Part shown: in pieces, positions 58,727 to 62,379 of the stretch
Numbering within the stretch: position 1 is the stretch's first letter
Layout of the letters: the number at the start of each line of letters is the position of its first letter
Source of the DNA: an uncultured Mycobacterium sp.
GTDB taxonomy: Bacteria; Actinomycetota; Actinomycetes; Mycobacteriales; Mycobacteriaceae
Direction: 5' to 3'
Assembly (NCBI GenBank): GCA_900078375.1
Contig: FLQS01000033.1
Span: 1-62,379, forward strand
Length of the DNA stretch: 62,379 bases
The notes under the pieces: generated by a model
Databases searched by the model: none
The model's input: the letters and a program-made list of their open reading frames with translations, nothing else
Told to the model about the DNA's origin: nothing
Program-made: the position numbers and the translations under genes

Positions 58727-58826
58727 GACCCCATACAAGCCGGATCGCGCTGCGGCCCGCAACCTTGGGGTCAGCTGGATGGGCAATGACCTGGTGTTAT
58801 GCGTGCCGCGGTCGTACGGTGGATCG

Positions 58827-59309
58827 GTGGCAGAACAGACAGCGGCGATCACGACGGCGCCCCCGCCGGATGCGATCATGCGGGCGGTCAACCCGCTCAT
58901 GCGGTATCTGTTGCGCACCCCGCTCGCGGGCGGGCTGCGTAAGCAATTCATGGTGCTGAGTTTCAAGGGACGCAAGACGGGCCGGGAGTTCGTGCTGCCG
59001 GTGAGTGCGCACCACATCGACGGCGATCTGTACGCGTTGGTCGGTGGGCAGTGGAAGGTGAACTTCCGGGGCGGGGCCGCGGCTCAAGTGCTGCACGACG
59101 GGTCCGAGCGGACCATGCGGGGCGAGCTCATCGAAGACCGGGCGCTGACCGCGGATCTGTTCCATCGGTGCGCGGTGGCGTACGGGGTCAAGCGGGCGCA
59201 GCGGATGATCGGGTTGCGGTTCCGCGACAACCGGATGCCGACGCTGGCCGAGTTCACCGAGGCGGTCGAGGTGAACAAGCTGGCGGCTATTCGGTTTACG
59301 GCGGCTTAG
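58827..59309 (+). CDS. Deazaflavin (F420)-type nitroreductase-family oxidoreductase
   Basis: A 160-residue protein of the Ddn/DUF385 family: VLSFKGRKTGREFVLPVSAH, DGDLYALVGGQWKVNFRGGA and AAQVLHDGSERTMRGEL, the hallmark order of F420-binding split-barrel proteins in mycobacteria. These bind deazaflavin F420 and reduce quinones or other substrates; some act on the membrane face. Start is uncertain: GTG 58827 gives AEQTAAITTAPP, while ATG 58779 is also in frame. It converges on the secreted-protein gene at 59306 with a four-base overlap. Confidence 0.85.
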   Translation: MAEQTAAITTAPPPDAIMRAVNPLMRYLLRTPLAGGLRKQFMVLSFKGRKTGREFVLPVSAHHIDGDLYALVGGQWKVNFRGGAAAQVLHDGSERTMRGELIEDRALTADLFHRCAVAYGVKRAQRMIGLRFRDNRMPTLAEFTEAVEVNKLAAIRFTAA

Positions 59310-59884
59310 GCTCCCGCGCACACCTGCGAATCGCGGATCGTGGTGCCGTAGACGTTGGCAGTCGCGATGTGTGCGTTCAGCTGACCGGACGGCAACTGGT
59401 GCGTCATGTTGTCGCTGATCTGGCTGAGCTGATACCAAAGGTGGAACATCGAATCCCCGTTGTAGACAGGCGAATACTCGCTCTGGTCGGGGTAATTCAC
59501 GATGAACAGGGTGTGCCCGCGCGGGTCGAGGAACGCCGCGGACTGGTCCAGGTTGGCGATGACGGCGTCGGCCGCCGGCTGCACGCCAGGCGCGGTCCAG
59601 ACGTCGTGGCGTTGGTCGAGGAAGTGCTGGAACCCGAAGACCTGGCTCATGAGCGTGTCGTATTGGGCATTGAGCCACTGGCAGGATTCGCGCATCGCGG
59701 TCACCTGCTCGGGCGTCACGCGGTTCTGCCAGAGGTTGTACGGATAGACCACGGTGTTGGGCTGCCACCCGGAGGCGTACGGGATGAAGGGCGGCAGTGA
59801 GGGTGCGTTGTCCGCGTGGGCGATTGGCGTCGCGGTGGCCGCCGCGGTGAGAAGTACTGCCGCGATCTTGGCCCACATGCGCAT
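59306..59884 (-). CDS. Secreted protein of unknown function
   Basis: A 192-residue exported protein with signal peptide MRMWAKIAAVLLTAAATATP (cleavage near AHA-D). The mature part reads PSLPPFIPYASGWQPNTVVY near the start and contains VWTAPGVQPAADAVIANLDQ, HTLFIVNYPDQSEYSPVYN and a C-terminal Cys. It looks like a mycobacterial secreted family with no assigned function. Only two Cys (one in SCQWLN, one near the end) are present, possibly a disulfide. It is divergent from the KAS III-like gene, with a palindrome in the gap. Confidence 0.8.
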   Translation of the reverse strand: MRMWAKIAAVLLTAAATATPIAHADNAPSLPPFIPYASGWQPNTVVYPYNLWQNRVTPEQVTAMRESCQWLNAQYDTLMSQVFGFQHFLDQRHDVWTAPGVQPAADAVIANLDQSAAFLDPRGHTLFIVNYPDQSEYSPVYNGDSMFHLWYQLSQISDNMTHQLPSGQLNAHIATANVYGTTIRDSQVCAGA

Positions 59885-59902
59885 CGGGCGATTCTCTCGC
59901 GT

Positions 59903-59918
59903 GACAACGCGCGTTGTC
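59903..59918. promoter_or_regulatory. Perfect 16-bp palindrome in a divergent promoter region
   Basis: GACAACGCGCGTTGTC is fully self-complementary and lies between the divergent secreted-protein gene (start 59884) and KAS III-like gene (start 59991). A 16-bp perfect palindrome at this place is a strong candidate operator for a dimeric repressor of the TetR type. No regulator gene is adjacent. Confidence 0.6.
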
Positions 59919-59927
59919 TAGGGTTCC

Positions 59928-59959
59928 GCTAGGGCCGTGAAGGGCACAACGGCCCTAGC
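59928..59959 (+). promoter_or_regulatory. Perfect 11-bp hairpin in the KAS III-like leader
   Basis: GCTAGGGCCGT (59928-59938) pairs exactly with ACGGCCCTAGC (59949-59959) around a ten-base loop, about 32 bases before the KAS III-like start. No T-run follows. Possible leader attenuator, or a second binding site for a regulator. Confidence 0.45.
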
Positions 59960-59990
59960 CATGTCCGTCACAGGCGATCCATCGTGAGTG

Positions 59991-61100
59991 ATGGAATCGG
60001 TCCAGCACTGGTTGGTGATGGACACCGGGCGCGACAAGGCCCGAACACCGTTCACCACCCGGATCGCCGGCGCGGGCCGGCATCTGCCCGTCACGCACCT
60101 GAGCACCGACGAGCTGATGTCGACGACCCGGCACCGGACCCATATCGATCTCGAAAAGTTGACGGGTATCCACGAGCGGCGGGTGTCCGTCGGCGACGAA
60201 GACTCCTACACGCTGGCGATCTCCGCCGCGCAGGACTGCCTGGCCCACGCGAACCGGTCTGCGCAGTCCATTGATGCCGTAATCAGCTGCAGCATCACCA
60301 AGTTTCACAACGGACTGACCCAGTGGCTCGAACCGACCATGAGCGGCGCAGTAGCCGAGGCGATCGGCGCCGGCAACGCAATGACATTCGACGTGTCCAA
60401 CGCCTGCGCGGGAATGCTGACCGGTGTCACCATCGCCAACAACTGGATCCGCCACGGGAGCATCGAGCGGGTGCTGGTGGTCAGCGGTGAGTACATCTCT
60501 CAACTCGGACTCAATGCGGCACAACACATCCGCACCATCATGAGCAACGAACTGGCGTCGCTCACCCTCGGAGACGCCGGCGCGGCGCTGCTGCTGGAGC
60601 GGGCCCCGATCGGGTCGGCGGGCATCAGCCTGGCCGGGTTCACCACGGTCGCCGACCACAGCCGGCTCTGCCTCGGCTATCCGAAAGGGGATGCGCCCGC
60701 GGCGCGGATGTTCACCGACGCCAGGGCCATCCACCGGGTGGCGATGGCCGACACCCCACTGCTGCTGCACGAGGTGCTGGACACGGCGGGCATCGCGCTG
60801 CACGACATCGACCATGTGATCACCCACCAGACCTCAGCCCGCGCGATCCGCAAGGGCATGAAGGAGATGGTCGCCGAGTTCGGCGAAGGACCGCGCCACG
60901 ACGCCGTCATCACCGTCGACCGCTACGGAAACACCGCGTCGACCACCCACACGGTGGCGCTCATCGAGGAGCTGGACGCCGGCCGGATTCATCCGGGGGA
61001 AACGATCGCGCTCATCGCGCTGGCATCGGGCCTGGAGATCGGCATCGTGCTGCTGACGCTGGACGAGGAATTGATAGGGACCTATGGGCACGGTGATTGA
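59991..61100 (+). CDS. KAS III (FabH)-like enzyme with full catalytic triad
   Basis: A 369-residue thiolase-fold condensing enzyme. The triad is visible: Cys in DVSNACAGMLTG, His in ITHQTSARAI and Asn in DRYGNTAST. Other blocks, LTGIHERRV and GDAGAALLLERA, are KAS III-like. It probably condenses an acyl-CoA or acyl-ACP partner, but may belong to the OleA/HMG-like group. ATG 59991 is preceded directly by a GTG; an in-frame ATG at 60018 (MDTGRDKART) is also possible. The next gene, a shorter homologue, starts inside its end (17-base overlap), suggesting a heteromeric enzyme. Confidence 0.85.
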   Translation: MESVQHWLVMDTGRDKARTPFTTRIAGAGRHLPVTHLSTDELMSTTRHRTHIDLEKLTGIHERRVSVGDEDSYTLAISAAQDCLAHANRSAQSIDAVISCSITKFHNGLTQWLEPTMSGAVAEAIGAGNAMTFDVSNACAGMLTGVTIANNWIRHGSIERVLVVSGEYISQLGLNAAQHIRTIMSNELASLTLGDAGAALLLERAPIGSAGISLAGFTTVADHSRLCLGYPKGDAPAARMFTDARAIHRVAMADTPLLLHEVLDTAGIALHDIDHVITHQTSARAIRKGMKEMVAEFGEGPRHDAVITVDRYGNTASTTHTVALIEELDAGRIHPGETIALIALASGLEIGIVLLTLDEELIGTYGHGD

Positions 61101-61950
61101 GCGGCTCGAAGTGGTCCACGGCGGCTGGCGTGCCCGGCACAGCGGGCTGCGCCTTGCCGTATCGGCGGCCAAGAAATGCCTGCAGGAAGCTCACTGCGAT
61201 CCCGACGATCTGGACCTGCTGGTCAACGCGGGCATCTATCGCGACCGGAATCTGGGCGAACCGGCGCTGGCGGCGTTGATCCAGGAGGACATCGGCGCCA
61301 ACAGCGAGGACCCGCACGCCGGCACGCACGGCACCTTCTCCTTCGACGTGGCCAACGGAACCTGCGGGGTGCTGACCGGACTGCAGATCGTGGACGGATT
61401 CCTGCGCTCACGCACCATCGAACGCGCGCTGGTGGTGGCCAGCGACGCCGATCCCGGGCACGGGATGAGCGAGCATTTCCCGTTCACCGCCGCCGGCGGC
61501 GCGATGTTGTGCCGATGGAGCGACGACGAGTACGGGCTCGGCCAGTTTCACTGGACCAATCACCGCGACGGTGGTGAATCATTCAGTGCCACTGTGGGAT
61601 TGCACGATTCCCACAATGTTCTGCGGTTCCAGCAATCGGAGTCGATGGACCCGCAGTTCGCGCAGGCCGCCGCCGAAGCCGCGAGCGATTGCTTGCGCGA
61701 GTCCGGCCTGTCGCTAGCCGATATCGACGCGATCATCGCGGCGCCCGCGCGGCCGGGCTACCGTGCGGCCCTGGCGGAGCTGCTCGGCGTTCCGGTGGAA
61801 CGGGTGATCGTTGCCGGCGATGAACGCCTGCACACCGCGGCCCTGGTGGCCGCCTTCGGCAACGGGCTTCCTCCGAGTGCGCGCGCGCTGATCGTCGCCG
61901 CGGGTGCCGGGGTTACCGCCGGTGCGGCGCTGTATCGCGAACCTGGTTAG
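61084..61950 (+). CDS. Second KAS III-like protein, apparently lacking the His/Asn of the triad
   Basis: A 288-residue thiolase-fold protein overlapping the previous gene by 17 bases. It keeps the nucleophile region (FDVANGTCGVLTGLQI), but where KAS III has HQ and GNTAS it reads IAAPARPGYRAALAE and VAGDERLHTAALVA, so the catalytic His and Asn seem absent. It is also shorter than the 330-350 residues usual for the family and begins without the first strand. I infer a catalytically altered partner subunit for the enzyme at 59991..61100. An independent acyltransferase is the alternative. Confidence 0.75.
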   Translation: MGTVIERLEVVHGGWRARHSGLRLAVSAAKKCLQEAHCDPDDLDLLVNAGIYRDRNLGEPALAALIQEDIGANSEDPHAGTHGTFSFDVANGTCGVLTGLQIVDGFLRSRTIERALVVASDADPGHGMSEHFPFTAAGGAMLCRWSDDEYGLGQFHWTNHRDGGESFSATVGLHDSHNVLRFQQSESMDPQFAQAAAEAASDCLRESGLSLADIDAIIAAPARPGYRAALAELLGVPVERVIVAGDERLHTAALVAAFGNGLPPSARALIVAAGAGVTAGAALYREPG

Positions 61951-61957
61951 GCGTGCG

Positions 61958-62379
61958 TTAGGCGGGCGGCGGGGTGCCGATCAGGACGGCGGACATGCGG
62001 TAGCCGTCCGGGCCAGCCTTCCAAGCGTGGTCGACGCCGTTCATGACGACCATGTCGCCGGCTTCGACTCGATGAACGCCGTCTTCGAGGATGAGGTCGA
62101 CGCTGCCGCTGAGCACGGTCTCGAAGTCGATGGTGTCGGTGTGATGCATCGGAGTCTCGGTGTTCGGGCCTTGCTCGACGACCATCCAGCGGACGTGACC
62201 GGGCTCGAGGAACTGATCGATGAGGTCGGCGTTGCCCTGGGGGCGCGCGGGCGGCGGGCTCTGGGTCGTGGCGTACGGCAGAGCGATGGCGAAACCGGGT
62301 GCGACTGAATTGATTTCGACCTCGTCGTTGCTGACGACGCAGGACTTGCCATCAGCGTCGACTCCGGTGATGAACAGTC
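61958..62379 (-). CDS. Cupin-domain protein, cut by the window end
   Basis: The C-terminal 139 residues of a cupin protein; the start lies beyond 62379 and the frame is open to the edge. The visible part begins LFITGVDADGK and has a cupin core with METAL-type His residues: TPMHHTDTIDFETVLSGSVD and LILEDGVHRVEAGDMVVMNG, then VDHAWKAGPDG. It is on the opposite strand to the KAS III-like pair, eight bases from its stop. Cupins of this size may be enzymes or sugar/metal binders; no more can be said. Confidence 0.8.
   Translation of the reverse strand, partial: LFITGVDADGKSCVVSNDEVEINSVAPGFAIALPYATTQSPPPARPQGNADLIDQFLEPGHVRWMVVEQGPNTETPMHHTDTIDFETVLSGSVDLILEDGVHRVEAGDMVVMNGVDHAWKAGPDGYRMSAVLIGTPPPA

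Noticed and set aside
1..62379. tRNA, rRNA, integrase and prophage signatures
   Set aside because: I read the intergenic gaps for cloverleaf and mobile-element features and saw none. A tRNA or element search program would be the decisive test.

Overview
The window looks like chromosome from a high-GC mycobacterium, probably an environmental Mycolicibacterium-type species. The evidence is a complete yrbE-mce operon, an IniB-like protein, a UsfY-like protein, Ig-fold L,D-transpeptidases, four GAF-ANTAR regulators, DUF5994 and DUF5709 proteins, a DesA3-like desaturase and dense ATGA/GTGA gene overlaps. I saw no rRNA, tRNA, CRISPR, prophage or intact insertion sequence. All assignments come from reading motifs; no database search was run.

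Layout. 1-2.1 kb: small membrane protein, alpha/beta hydrolase, SDR. 2.1-16.4 kb: a two-armed accessory locus that I interpret as organosulfur acquisition. The minus arm encodes a DUF3604 PHP-type hydrolase, a 32-codon leader ORF, a complete NitT/TauT (sulfonate-type) ABC transporter and a metallophosphoesterase. A LysR regulator gene is divergent from it. The plus arm encodes a GntR/UTRA regulator, a 2x[4Fe-4S] ferredoxin, a second NitT/TauT transporter whose binding protein carries a NosL-like C-terminal domain, and an AprA/fumarate-reductase-type flavoprotein fused to HEAT repeats. 16.4-22.3 kb: cell-envelope genes (IniB-like, UsfY-like, two tandem L,D-transpeptidases). 22.4-28.9 kb: NYN-domain protein, thioesterase, two methyltransferases, a DEAD-box helicase with cspA, DUF5994, and a TetR gene with an operator array.

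28.9-33.5 kb: a four-gene, fully overlapping operon of GT4 glycosyltransferase, alpha/alpha-toroid protein, GH130 and transglutaminase-like protein. 33.5-43.5 kb: signalling genes (four GAF-ANTAR proteins, and a Ser/Thr kinase fused to an extracytoplasmic solute-binding domain), an acyl-AMP/CoA ligase, a desaturase and a remnant of an MFS transporter. 43.5-55.1 kb: yrbEA-B, mceA-F, an Mce-associated protein, an MPT64-like secreted protein and a tandem-TetR (Mce3R-like) regulator in one run. 55.2-62.4 kb: AbiEi/DUF559-like protein, secreted lipase, GH16 glucanase, deazaflavin-type oxidoreductase, secreted protein, a pair of KAS III-like enzymes and a cupin cut by the window end.

The strongest candidate for an undescribed system is the 2.1-16.4 kb locus. 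It combines a cysteine-containing leader ORF resembling the sulfur-gene leader peptides of actinobacteria, two sulfonate-type importers, an AprA-like flavoprotein with its own ferredoxin, a NosL-like fusion and two metal-dependent hydrolase families. The substrate is not known from sequence.
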